Origin: Proteiniphilum sp. X52
Lineage (GTDB): Bacteria > Bacteroidota > Bacteroidia > Bacteroidales > Dysgonomonadaceae
Length of the DNA stretch: 64,000 nt
Assembly: GCF_003712195.1 (NCBI RefSeq)
Contig: NZ_RDSD01000003.1
Span: 186,001-250,000, forward strand
Direction of reading: 5' to 3'
Shown: positions 14,486-21,983 of the stretch, in pieces
Numbering within the stretch: the first letter of the stretch is position 1
Layout of the letters: every line of letters starts with the position of its first letter
Notes under the pieces: generated by a model
Told to the model about the DNA's origin: nothing
Databases searched by the model: none
The model's input: only the letters and a program-made list of their open reading frames with translations
Position numbers and translations under genes: made by a program

Positions 14486-16887
14486 AAATTATATTAATCA
14501 CCATAATCCTTTTTATTACTGTGGTTGCGGGAAAGGCGCAAGCACACGCGGGCACGGATGCCAATATCGTAGGCGATGTGCAATGCCGGGGGGAACATGT
14601 TCCCTATGTGACTGTGTCAATAGATGGTACGACCATCGGCACTTCTACCGATGCCACCGGACACTTCCAGTTAATAGACCTGCCTATAGGGGAATTGACC
14701 GTACGCGTCAGCGGAATTGGTTATAAAAGCGTGACCCGGAAAGTAACCACGAAAGCCAACACAACCGAGGAGATCAAATTTGTGATTGAGGAGGATCGCC
14801 TGCAATTGGAAACTGTGGTGGTTACCGCCGACCGTAACCAGACCAACCGTGCCGAGGCGCCGGTTGTTGTCTCGTCTATCTCTCCGGAGTTGATGGTGCG
14901 CACCCAATCGGTGAATATAGCCGAGGGACTTTCTTTTACGCCAGGGCTTCGCACGGAGACCAACTGCCAGAACTGCGGATTCACCCAACTGCGGATGAAC
15001 GGGATGAACGGCCCCTATACCCAGATACTGTTGAACAGCCGCCCGGTATTCAGCGGGCTGGCCGGTGTGTATGGACTGGAACTGATTCCTACCAACATGG
15101 TGGAGCGGATGGAAGTGGTGCGCGGCGGCGGTTCCGCCTTGTTTGGCGGAAACGCCATTGCCGGAACGGTCAACATCATCACCAGGGAGCCGGCCAGGAA
15201 CTCATTCAATGTCGAGAGCCGGCTCGGAGCCATCAACGTGGGGGGACGTGAAGGCTCTAACACCAAGGCTGACGCGCAGTTGAACGTCAACGCGTCTGTA
15301 ATCACCGACGACCGGAAAACGGGAGGATATATCTACACCATGCTGCGTAACCGGGGGGCGTATGATGCCAATGGTGACGGTTTCAGCGAACAGGTGGAAA
15401 TGAAAAATACCACCTTCGGATTCAATGTGTTTCATAAACCCGGGAGTAAGAGTAAAATATCACTCGACGGATACCGGATCAGCGAATACCGGCGGGGAGG
15501 AAATAAGCTTGATTATCTTCCCCACGAGGCGGATATCGCCGAGCAGCTTAACCACCTCATCACGGGAGGGAACCTCTCCTATGATCTCTTTACCAATGGC
15601 AAGTATGACAAGTTGAGCCTTTATGCGTCGGCCCAGCATGTGGCGCGTGGCTCCTATTATGGCGCGGAGCAGAATCCTGGCGCTTATGGAAATACAAAGG
15701 GGTTGACTTCATCGGTAGGGGTGCAGTATAACCTGAATAGCGACCGGTTTTTGTTCGCACCCTCCACTACCGTCTTCGGGATCGATAACACCAATGACAA
15801 CCTGCATGACGTGAAGCTGGGGGCGGCGGGACAGGAGAACACCAAACTCGCCGACCAGACCGTGAATACGTTGGGAACTTTCGTGCAGCAGGATTGGAAA
15901 TCGGACAAGGTAAACCTTTCTTTGGGCTTGCGTTATGACTACTATCGGATCAAAGACGCTACAAGCACCGGAAATGATCCGAAAGGCGGGGTATTAGTGC
16001 CGCGCTTGGGCCTCCTCTATAAGTTGACGCCTGATTTACGCTTCCGGGTAGGCTATGCCAGGGGCTACCGCGCCCCGCAGATCTTCAACGAAGACCTTCA
16101 TATAGAGTTGATAGGTGCCATGCGGGTGGAGACGAGGAATGCCCCTGACTTGAAACAAGAGACCTCCAACGCTTTTACCACCTCTTTCAACGCTGTATTC
16201 GATTGGGGAGGAACCTACCACGATTTCCTGGCCGAAGGGTTTTATACGCTGTTGAATGACCCGTTCGCCAATGAATTTGCGCTGATCGATGAGAATGATA
16301 AATCCCGTGGTTTTTACTACCAGCGGGTGAATGCCGAAGATGGCGCTTATGTTTCCGGGATCAATCTCGAATTGAAGTCGCTTTTTTCCACCCGGATAGA
16401 AACGCAAGTCGGATTTACTTTCCAGGCAAGCCGCTATAAAACAGCACAAGCATGGGGGAAAGATGAATCCAGTGTCTCGAAAGAGTTTCTACGGACTCCG
16501 GGCCAGTATGGTTACGCGACTTTTATCTGGAAGCCGACACATCATCTCAATGCTTCCCTGTCGCTCAATTACTCGGGACCCATGTACGTTCCGCATCTCG
16601 GCGGAGACCCTGACGATGCCGCACAGTTGGCTGCGATTAAGCGGGGCGACATCATCGAAGGGGAAAGGCTGGAGAAAACCCGCAGCTTCCTGGTGACCGA
16701 CCTGCGACTCTCCTATGATTTCCACTTGGGCAAAGAAACTGCGTTGGAGTTCTTTGCGGGTGTGAAGAATATCTTCAATCAGATGCAAAACGACTACGAC
16801 CGGGGGATGTACCGTGATGCTTCTTACATTTACGGCCCTTCCCAGCCGCGTACCATCAATGTTGGTTTCCGGTTCGGTAATTTGTAG
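14479..16887 (+). CDS. TonB-dependent receptor, probably for an iron or other metal complex
   Basis: An 802-residue outer-membrane receptor with signal peptide 1-22, a carboxypeptidase-regulatory-like domain about 28-105, and a TonB box LETVVVTA at 110-117. The plug domain ends in EVVRGGGSALFGGNAIAGTVNI, and a 22-strand-type barrel runs to the C-terminal FRFGNL. A distinctive TNCQNCGFTQLRMNG segment (Cys163, Cys166) followed by LGGP-type residues occurs in a Bacteroidota subfamily of CirA/heme-like receptors. There is no SusD partner. The upstream Fur-box-like site and the His-rich small protein with a metal-box palindrome point to metal or metal-chelate uptake; the exact ligand is unknown. 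Confidence 0.85.
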   Translation: MKKIILITIILFITVVAGKAQAHAGTDANIVGDVQCRGEHVPYVTVSIDGTTIGTSTDATGHFQLIDLPIGELTVRVSGIGYKSVTRKVTTKANTTEEIKFVIEEDRLQLETVVVTADRNQTNRAEAPVVVSSISPELMVRTQSVNIAEGLSFTPGLRTETNCQNCGFTQLRMNGMNGPYTQILLNSRPVFSGLAGVYGLELIPTNMVERMEVVRGGGSALFGGNAIAGTVNIITREPARNSFNVESRLGAINVGGREGSNTKADAQLNVNASVITDDRKTGGYIYTMLRNRGAYDANGDGFSEQVEMKNTTFGFNVFHKPGSKSKISLDGYRISEYRRGGNKLDYLPHEADIAEQLNHLITGGNLSYDLFTNGKYDKLSLYASAQHVARGSYYGAEQNPGAYGNTKGLTSSVGVQYNLNSDRFLFAPSTTVFGIDNTNDNLHDVKLGAAGQENTKLADQTVNTLGTFVQQDWKSDKVNLSLGLRYDYYRIKDATSTGNDPKGGVLVPRLGLLYKLTPDLRFRVGYARGYRAPQIFNEDLHIELIGAMRVETRNAPDLKQETSNAFTTSFNAVFDWGGTYHDFLAEGFYTLLNDPFANEFALIDENDKSRGFYYQRVNAEDGAYVSGINLELKSLFSTRIETQVGFTFQASRYKTAQAWGKDESSVSKEFLRTPGQYGYATFIWKPTHHLNASLSLNYSGPMYVPHLGGDPDDAAQLAAIKRGDIIEGERLEKTRSFLVTDLRLSYDFHLGKETALEFFAGVKNIFNQMQNDYDRGMYRDASYIYGPSQPRTINVGFRFGNL

Positions 16888-16931
16888 GCTTGTCGTTTCG
16901 CCCGGTTATTCGCCGGGAAAAGGTTTGTTTT

Positions 16932-16971
16932 ATCCGGGTTTCTCTCCTCTTTGCCGGGAGGAAGCCCGGAT
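16932..16971 (+). terminator. Hairpin after the metal-type TonB receptor
   Basis: ATCCGGG (16932-16938) pairs with CCCGGAT (16965-16971), with further partial pairing of the pyrimidine-rich and purine-rich arms inside. It begins 45 bases after the stop. A smaller CCCGG/CCGGG hairpin precedes it. There is no strong T-run, so termination strength is uncertain. Confidence 0.5.
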
Positions 16972-16999
16972 AAATGTTATATCCCCTTATCGTTTCACC

Positions 17000-17054
17000 T
17001 TTTTATATTACTTTTGCAATCCTGCCACAACGGCAATTGGGTAGCTAATTTTAT
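17000..17054 (+). repeat. Promoter/5'UTR repeat, copy B1
   Basis: 55 bases, 54 identical to 18129-18183, where the block is the promoter and 5'UTR of the HD hydrolase. Here it leads to no gene. It contains the -7-like TACTTTTG. It is followed by a hairpin (17064-17091: ATCTCCC, CCGC / GCGG, GGGAGAT). The remainder of 17092-17416 is AT-rich and holds no gene I can see. Confidence 0.8.
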
Positions 17055-17416
17055 TCCCCTAAGATCTCCCGACCGCTTGCGGCGGGGAGATTCATCAAGA
17101 TTTGAATAATTTCATTTCTGATAATTCTTGTCAGTTTGTTTCCTTAGTTCCCACCGAAATGTTTAAAAATAAATGAAAGTTTAACTATAATCCGTGCAAC
17201 GTTTTTCGTTTTTATTCGTCTTGCAAATAGATGCTTACATTTCATTAGAGGTTTGGGTGGCAATTGTTTTTTTAACTCTTATGGCAAATTAAAATTAATC
17301 GAAACATGAAACGGGATACTCCTCCAGACAATTTTTACCGCTTGTAACATAAGTTTGCAGGCGAAAGATTATATTTTGAATAATTTGAAAGTAAATTTCT
17401 TCATGAAAAATATAAA

Positions 17417-17460
17417 ATGAAACGAGCATGATAATCATTATCACACAAGATCATGACTAA
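17417..17460 (+). promoter_or_regulatory. Fur-box-like repeat with mini-ORFs, copy A2
   Basis: Identical to A1 at 14391-14434 over all 44 bases, with ATGATAATCATTATC at 17428-17442. Here a further mini-ORF (MKNIK, starting at 17403) overlaps the block by ATGA, giving three chained mini-ORFs. It lies about 95 bases before the lipoprotein gene at 17556. Confidence 0.55.
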
Positions 17461-17555
17461 AGCGATGTTGCCTCCGGTTTTGATATCAATGGAAGTCGGC
17501 GATTTCGCTTCGCTCAATTCCATATGACACCATTGAAAATAAATATTTTAGTCTT

Positions 17556-18017
17556 ATGAAAATAATGAAAACTCTTTTAATAATTCCATTGCTGTTACAT
17601 TTAATAGGAATGGTCGGGTGTGAAGATGACAAAAATGATACTTACCCCGAAGCAACAATTGTAAAGGAGCTACCCCGGATGGGTATGGGTAACAATACAA
17701 AGTCGCTGGTTATTCGTTCCCAAAAAGAGCTGGAAGCCCTGTTTGATAAAAGTGAATTGGACCGTGTTGAAGAGTTACGCCAAATAGACTTTTCGAGATA
17801 CACGCTACTCACAGGTTATGTAGTCTCTAGTACCAATGTGTCTATAGTTGAACATTCATTTTCAAAAACAGGAGCGACTACATACTCTTATTTGTTGAAA
17901 ATAATAAGAGGTGATGCAACTATTCCGGGTTCACACCGGTATGGTATTATTGTCCCTAAACTTCCCAAATCTGCTGATATTGAATTTGAAATTGAGGAAG
18001 TTATGTTGGAAAATTAA
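17556..18017 (+). CDS. Lipoprotein of unknown function behind a Fur-box-like site
   Basis: 153 residues with a lipoprotein signal (MKIMKTLLIIPLLLHLIGMVGC, lipidated Cys22). A single domain of about 120 residues follows, containing SQKELEALFD and DFSRYTLLTGYVVSS. This pattern is loosely like PrcB-type protease-associated domains, but I cannot assign it firmly. It lies between the A2 and B2 repeats, so either it was inserted into, or is what remains of, a duplicated TonB unit. If the Fur-box-like site works, it would be iron-regulated with the TonB receptor. Confidence 0.7.
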   Translation: MKIMKTLLIIPLLLHLIGMVGCEDDKNDTYPEATIVKELPRMGMGNNTKSLVIRSQKELEALFDKSELDRVEELRQIDFSRYTLLTGYVVSSTNVSIVEHSFSKTGATTYSYLLKIIRGDATIPGSHRYGIIVPKLPKSADIEFEIEEVMLEN

Positions 18018-18128
18018 ATAAAAAGCCGCTATGAAAAACTCAATAATATCAATTAATAGATAAGTATCTTTCCAGCGCATGTATCTGTGATATCCCATAA
18101 GTTAAATTGCTTTGTTGATAGTTTGAGT

Positions 18129-18183
18129 TTTTTATATTACTTTTGCAATCCTGCCACAACGGCAATTGGGCAGCTAATTTTAT
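18129..18183 (+). promoter_or_regulatory. Promoter/5'UTR repeat, copy B2, before the HD gene
   Basis: Contains the -7 box TACTTTTG (18138-18145) and ends with the first two bases of the HD-gene ATG at 18182. A duplicate with one mismatch (T at 17042 against C at 18171) stands at 17000-17054. A TTTG lies 23 bases upstream of the -7 box, slightly too far for the consensus spacing. Confidence 0.65.
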
Positions 18184-18718
18184 GGATATACAGGCAATCA
18201 TCAATAAATATTACAAGGCGGGGACAAAACTCTACGATATTTACATCTCACATGTGACGGATGTGACCAATAAATCTCTCTCGATCGCCCAGAAACATCC
18301 TGAATTGGCGGTGGATGTCCGGTTTATCGAGGAAGCCGGCATGCTTCATGATATCGGCATTTTCCTGACAAAAGCGCCGCATATTGCCTGTGAAGGCAGT
18401 TATCCCTATATTTGCCATGGTTATCTGGGTCGTGAGTTGCTTACGGAAGAAGGGTACCCCAAACACGGATTGGTGTGCGAAAGGCATACAGGTACCGGCT
18501 TAAGTCTGGAAACCATTATCAACCGTAAATTACCGATCCCCCGCAGGGATATGCGGCCACAGAGCCTGGAGGAGAAAATCATTTGCTTTGCCGATAAATT
18601 CTTCTCAAAGTCACAACTGGGAAAAGAAAAGCCGTTGAAAAAGATCAGGCAGCACCTTGCCGGTCATGGCTGGCATCAGGTGGAGGTATTCGACGAGTGG
18701 TGTGAACTTTTTCTTTAG
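18182..18718 (+). CDS. HD-domain phosphohydrolase
   Basis: 178 residues with the HD metal-binding pattern: an N-terminal His (YISHVTDVTNKS), the HD pair in EEAGMLHDIGIFLTK, further His residues in YICHGYLGRELL and CERHTGTG, and the late Asp in CFADKFFSK. HD proteins hydrolyse phosphate esters, commonly nucleotides. The substrate is unknown. The start at 18182 is preferred to the one at 18143, which would translate the 5'UTR repeat. Downstream is the grpE promoter, so it is a single-gene unit. Confidence 0.85.
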   Translation: MDIQAIINKYYKAGTKLYDIYISHVTDVTNKSLSIAQKHPELAVDVRFIEEAGMLHDIGIFLTKAPHIACEGSYPYICHGYLGRELLTEEGYPKHGLVCERHTGTGLSLETIINRKLPIPRRDMRPQSLEEKIICFADKFFSKSQLGKEKPLKKIRQHLAGHGWHQVEVFDEWCELFL

Positions 18719-18772
18719 TCTCCACCGTCTATTCGTAACACGAGGGGTTTTCAATCCAAGCTAATTGTTTAT

Positions 18773-18804
18773 TTTGAACTCGCTTCTGTCCACTTTTATT
18801 TTTG
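18773..18804 (+). promoter_or_regulatory. Promoter of the grpE-dnaJ operon
   Basis: TTTG (18773-18776) and TATTTTTG (18797-18804), 20 bases apart, match the consensus exactly. Transcription would begin near 18811, giving a leader of about 240 bases before grpE. No CIRCE-like element is visible. Confidence 0.65.
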
Positions 18805-18835
18805 GCAGACTATTTGCAGTGTTAGAGGTGGAGGG

Positions 18836-18904
18836 ATGAGAAAGTGCCTGGAGACCTGTGTCCATGAGTGGTCAAGTTTCCGGGTGCTTAAGTTGTCACT
18901 TTAA
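18836..18904 (+). CDS. Possible 22-codon leader ORF upstream of grpE
   Basis: ATG at 18836 is preceded by GGTGGAGGG, a Shine-Dalgarno-like run that is unusual in this window. The frame reads MRKCLETCVHEW, then SSFRVLKLSL, and stops at TAA (902-904 of the 18 kb block). It lies inside the predicted grpE leader and upstream of the large stem. Short frames like this arise by chance, so it is offered as a candidate only. Confidence 0.3.
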   Translation: MRKCLETCVHEWSSFRVLKLSL

Positions 18905-18915
18905 TTATGAGTCTG

Positions 18916-19011
18916 CTCCGAAATTCCCAAAAACCGATTTTACAGGTTTTCAACTCATTGAAAATCAATGGTCCTTTTGAGGGAAATTTGGGTAAAAAAG
19001 ATTTTTCGGAG
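18916..19011 (+). promoter_or_regulatory. Structured grpE leader
   Basis: CTCCGAAA (18916-18923) pairs with TTTCGGAG (19004-19011), enclosing AAATTCCC/GGGAAATTT-like arms and a perfect inner hairpin TTTTCAA-CTCA-TTGAAAA (18947-18964). The closed structure ends 39 bases before the grpE ATG. It could control translation or stability of a heat-shock mRNA. Confidence 0.45.
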
Positions 19012-19050
19012 TGTCTCAATTATATGAACGAAATCAAATAAAACAACTAT

Positions 19051-19656
19051 ATGGGTAATAACAATCAATCGAACAAAGATCCCGAAGAGTTCAACGAAAA
19101 GGAATTCCAAGATTGGGAAGAGACCATACACGGCGAAGTCGGAGACAAAATGGCAGATGACGCCGCAGAGGTGGACGCGACTGAAGATACCGTGGACCGC
19201 CCTGAACCGGCAGAGGAAGATTTTCAGCAGAAATACGATGAGCTGAATGATAGTTATCTTCGCCTGCACGCTGAATTCGATAACTTTCGCAAGCGTACGT
19301 TGAAGGAAAAGGCCGACCTGATCAAAAGCGGCGGGGAGCGCGTCTTGCTTGATATTATAACGCTGGTGGACGATTTCGATCGTGCACTGGAATCATTACA
19401 TAAGACAGAAGACAGAGAAGCCATGCTGGAAGGGATGGATCTCATCTATGCGAAATTTATCGCTTTCCTCAAGCAACATGGAGTGAGCGAGATCGAAGCC
19501 ATCGGGCAGCCGTTCGATGCCGACCATTTTGAGGCCGTTACCACCATTCCGGCGCCGGAAGCGTCGCGGAAAGGGATGATAGTGGATTGTGTCCAGAAAG
19601 GATACCGGCTGAACGACAAGATTATCCGATTTCCGAAAGTAATTGTGGGAGAATAA
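19051..19656 (+). CDS. grpE: GrpE nucleotide-exchange factor
   Basis: Cochaperone that releases ADP from DnaK. It is 201 residues: an acidic, poorly conserved N-terminus to about 60, then a long coiled coil ([35 protein letters not shown]) and the beta-rich head. The GrpE signature is at the end ([46 protein letters not shown], in pieces). dnaJ starts one base after its stop codon, so the pair is translated together. Upstream lies a long structured leader with a consensus promoter. Confidence 0.96.
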   Translation: MGNNNQSNKDPEEFNEKEFQDWEETIHGEVGDKMADDAAEVDATEDTVDRPEPAEEDFQQKYDELNDSYLRLHAEFDNFRKRTLKEKADLIKSGGERVLLDIITLVDDFDRALESLHKTEDREAMLEGMDLIYAKFIAFLKQHGVSEIEAIGQPFDADHFEAVTTIPAPEASRKGMIVDCVQKGYRLNDKIIRFPKVIVGE

Positions 19657-19657
19657 G

Positions 19658-20815
19658 ATGGCGGCAAAGAGAGATTTTTATGAAGTGCTGGGAGTATCCA
19701 AAACAGCGACTGCCGATGAGATAAAAAAAGCTTATCGCAAGAAAGCCATTCAGTATCACCCCGATAAAAATCCCGGGGATAAGGAGGCGGAAGAGAAGTT
19801 CAAAGAAGCGGCTGAAGCGTATGAGGTGCTGAGCGATGAGCAGAAGCGTGCGCGCTACGACCAGTTCGGGCATGCCGGCGTGGGTGGAGCCGCTTCGGGT
19901 GGTTTTGGCGGTGGAGGCATGTCGATGGAGGATATCTTCTCTCAATTCGGAGATATCTTTGGCGGTCATTTTGGCGGCTTCGGCGGTTTTGGCGGCTTCG
20001 GTGGTTCCCAACGGGGCAGGAGAGTCAACAGGGGATCCGATCTTCGGGTAAAGGTGAAACTGAACCTCAAAGAGATACTTAACGGCGTGGAGAAAAAGAT
20101 CAAGGTGAAGAAATATGTCTCCTGCTCACATTGTAACGGGAACGGCTCCGAAAACGGGAATTCTACCTCCACCTGTGCTACCTGTAACGGTTCGGGAGTG
20201 GTGACACGGGTGACAAACACAATTCTCGGCCAGATGCAAACCTCCTCCACCTGCCCCACCTGTAACGGCGAGGGGACGACCATTACCAAAAAATGCTCCT
20301 ATTGCAACGGCGAGGGGATCGTGCGTGACGAGGAGATACTCTCTATCAGGATACCCGCCGGTGTGGCCGAAGGAATGCAGCTCTCCATGTCGGGGAAAGG
20401 GAATGCGGCCCGGCGGGGAGGCATCAACGGTGATCTGTTGATCGTCGTGGAGGAAGAAGAGGATCCCAACCTGATCCGTGACGAGAACGATGTGATATAC
20501 AATCTCTTCCTCAGTTTTCCCATCGCTGCCCTGGGAGGAACGGTGGAAGTGCCTACCATCGACGGGGTCGCAAAAGTGAAGATAGAGCCGGGGACACAAC
20601 CGGGGAAAGTATTGCGTTTACGGAATAAGGGACTTCCTTCTGTGAATGGTTTCGGCAAAGGTGACGAATTGATCAACGTGAACGTGTATGTCCCGGAAAA
20701 CTTGAGCGACAAGGAACGCAAGTGGCTCCAGGAGATGGATAAGTCGGAGAATTTCGTCCCCTCTAAGACGGAGCGCAGAAAAGTGTTCGATAAATTCAAA
20801 AGAATGTTCGATTAG
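19658..20815 (+). CDS. dnaJ: Chaperone DnaJ
   Basis: DnaK cochaperone, 385 residues from the ATG giving [14 protein letters not shown] domain 1-70 with HPD at 34-36 (QYHPDKNPG); Gly/Phe-rich linker about 75-120 with repeated GGFGG units; zinc-binding domain with four CxxCxGxG motifs ([32 protein letters not shown]); then the two C-terminal substrate domains. All canonical. The ORF extends five codons upstream into grpE, but the spacing and J-domain start favour 19658. Confidence 0.97.
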   Translation: MAAKRDFYEVLGVSKTATADEIKKAYRKKAIQYHPDKNPGDKEAEEKFKEAAEAYEVLSDEQKRARYDQFGHAGVGGAASGGFGGGGMSMEDIFSQFGDIFGGHFGGFGGFGGFGGSQRGRRVNRGSDLRVKVKLNLKEILNGVEKKIKVKKYVSCSHCNGNGSENGNSTSTCATCNGSGVVTRVTNTILGQMQTSSTCPTCNGEGTTITKKCSYCNGEGIVRDEEILSIRIPAGVAEGMQLSMSGKGNAARRGGINGDLLIVVEEEEDPNLIRDENDVIYNLFLSFPIAALGGTVEVPTIDGVAKVKIEPGTQPGKVLRLRNKGLPSVNGFGKGDELINVNVYVPENLSDKERKWLQEMDKSENFVPSKTERRKVFDKFKRMFD

Positions 20816-20888
20816 TATTGTCTTTATAAAATGATTAGGGGATCTTAATGGTTAGGTGTCGATGGCCGCTCCCGATAACAGATATATC

Positions 20889-21755
20889 ATGCATGAAATT
20901 ACTCCTTTGTCGGATAAGGATTGCTTTTATATTGCCGACCGGAGGAAATCGGAGTTCACCTATCCTTTGCATTCCCATAGTGAGTTCGAGATCAATTATA
21001 TTGAAAATGCCGAAGGTGTAAGGCGCGTTGTCGGCGATTCGGTCGAAATTATCGGCAAGTACGACCTTACTCTTATCGCCGGTGAGGATCTCGAGCATGT
21101 CTGGGAACAGCACCAATGTACTTCCAAGCATATCAGGGAGATCACTATTCAGTTCTCCAAAGATTTTTTTTTCGGGAATCTTATCCATAAGAATCAGTTC
21201 GATAGTATCAGAAAGATGCTAAACAACGCGCAGAAGGGGATTAACTTTCCGATGGAGACCATTATGAAGATCTATCCCCTGCTCGACACGCTCTCCGCTG
21301 AAAAATCGGGATTTCATGCCGTGATAAAGTTGCTGACCATCCTCTATGAACTGTCCTTATGCGACAATTACCGCACCTTGGCCAGCACTTCATTCGCCCA
21401 TATCGATGAGAATTCCGACAGCCGGCGTGTGCGGAAAATATATGAGTATATCAACAACCATTATAAAGAGGAGATACGGCTGGAAAACCTTGCAGGTATC
21501 ATAGGAATGACTCCTGTGGCGTTGAGCCGCTTTTTTAAACTTAGATCCGGAAAAACTGTCTCCGATTATATTATCGATATCCGCTTGGGACATGCATCAC
21601 GACTTTTGGTGGACACCTCTCATACCATTGCCGAAATCTGCTATGAATGCGGTTTTAATAATTTATCGAATTTTAATCGTATTTTCAAGAAAAGAAAAGG
21701 CTGCTCGCCAAAAGAATTCAGGGAAAACTACCGGAAATTGAAACGCATTATCTGA
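20889..21755 (+). CDS. AraC-family regulator, likely controls the mannan locus
   Basis: A 288-residue regulator with an N-terminal cupin-type sensor domain (YPLHSHSEFEINYIENAEG) and a C-terminal AraC double helix-turn-helix (RLENLAGIIGMTPVALSRFFKLRSGKTVSDYI and IAEICYECGFNNLSNFNRIFKKRKGCSPKEFR, each broken here). ATG at 20889 (MHEITPLSDK) is preferred; one 11 codons upstream is also possible. It lies 228 bases before the first SusC on the same strand, and an inverted repeat overlaps the -33 region of that promoter. This local layout suggests it senses a mannan-derived sugar and regulates the locus. Hybrid two-component or SusR-type regulators, the more usual choices, are absent. Confidence 0.85.
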   Translation: MHEITPLSDKDCFYIADRRKSEFTYPLHSHSEFEINYIENAEGVRRVVGDSVEIIGKYDLTLIAGEDLEHVWEQHQCTSKHIREITIQFSKDFFFGNLIHKNQFDSIRKMLNNAQKGINFPMETIMKIYPLLDTLSAEKSGFHAVIKLLTILYELSLCDNYRTLASTSFAHIDENSDSRRVRKIYEYINNHYKEEIRLENLAGIIGMTPVALSRFFKLRSGKTVSDYIIDIRLGHASRLLVDTSHTIAEICYECGFNNLSNFNRIFKKRKGCSPKEFRENYRKLKRII

Positions 21756-21879
21756 CTGTTTTGTTCCATCCCGTTTTTATTCCATTCTGGACGTAAACAG
21801 GCTGCAAGTCCATCCATTTTTTGGTTGCATTCTTCTACCATGATACTGATGGGCGGTTTTATTGATCTAGTGGATTGAA

Positions 21880-21937
21880 AAGTATCATTATAAGATAATA
21901 TAATACTTGAATTTACACGCCCGCTTGTCTATTTTTG
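21880..21937 (+). promoter_or_regulatory. Promoter and inverted-repeat operator of the mannan locus
   Basis: CTTG (21906-21909) and TATTTTTG (21930-21937), 20 bases apart, form a consensus promoter. Over its upstream end lies an inverted repeat (21880-21908): AAGTAT plus ATTAT on the left, ATAAT plus ATACTT on the right. The SusC ATG is 47 bases downstream of the -7 box. Confidence 0.6.
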
Positions 21938-21983
21938 TAACATGAATGCGATTTTTTAAATTTTTATAATAATTGTTCATTGT

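Noticed and set aside
17061-17095. Strong rho-independent terminator
   Set aside because: The hairpin is symmetrical, but no T-run follows on either strand; it is kept only as a note in the B1 repeat entry.
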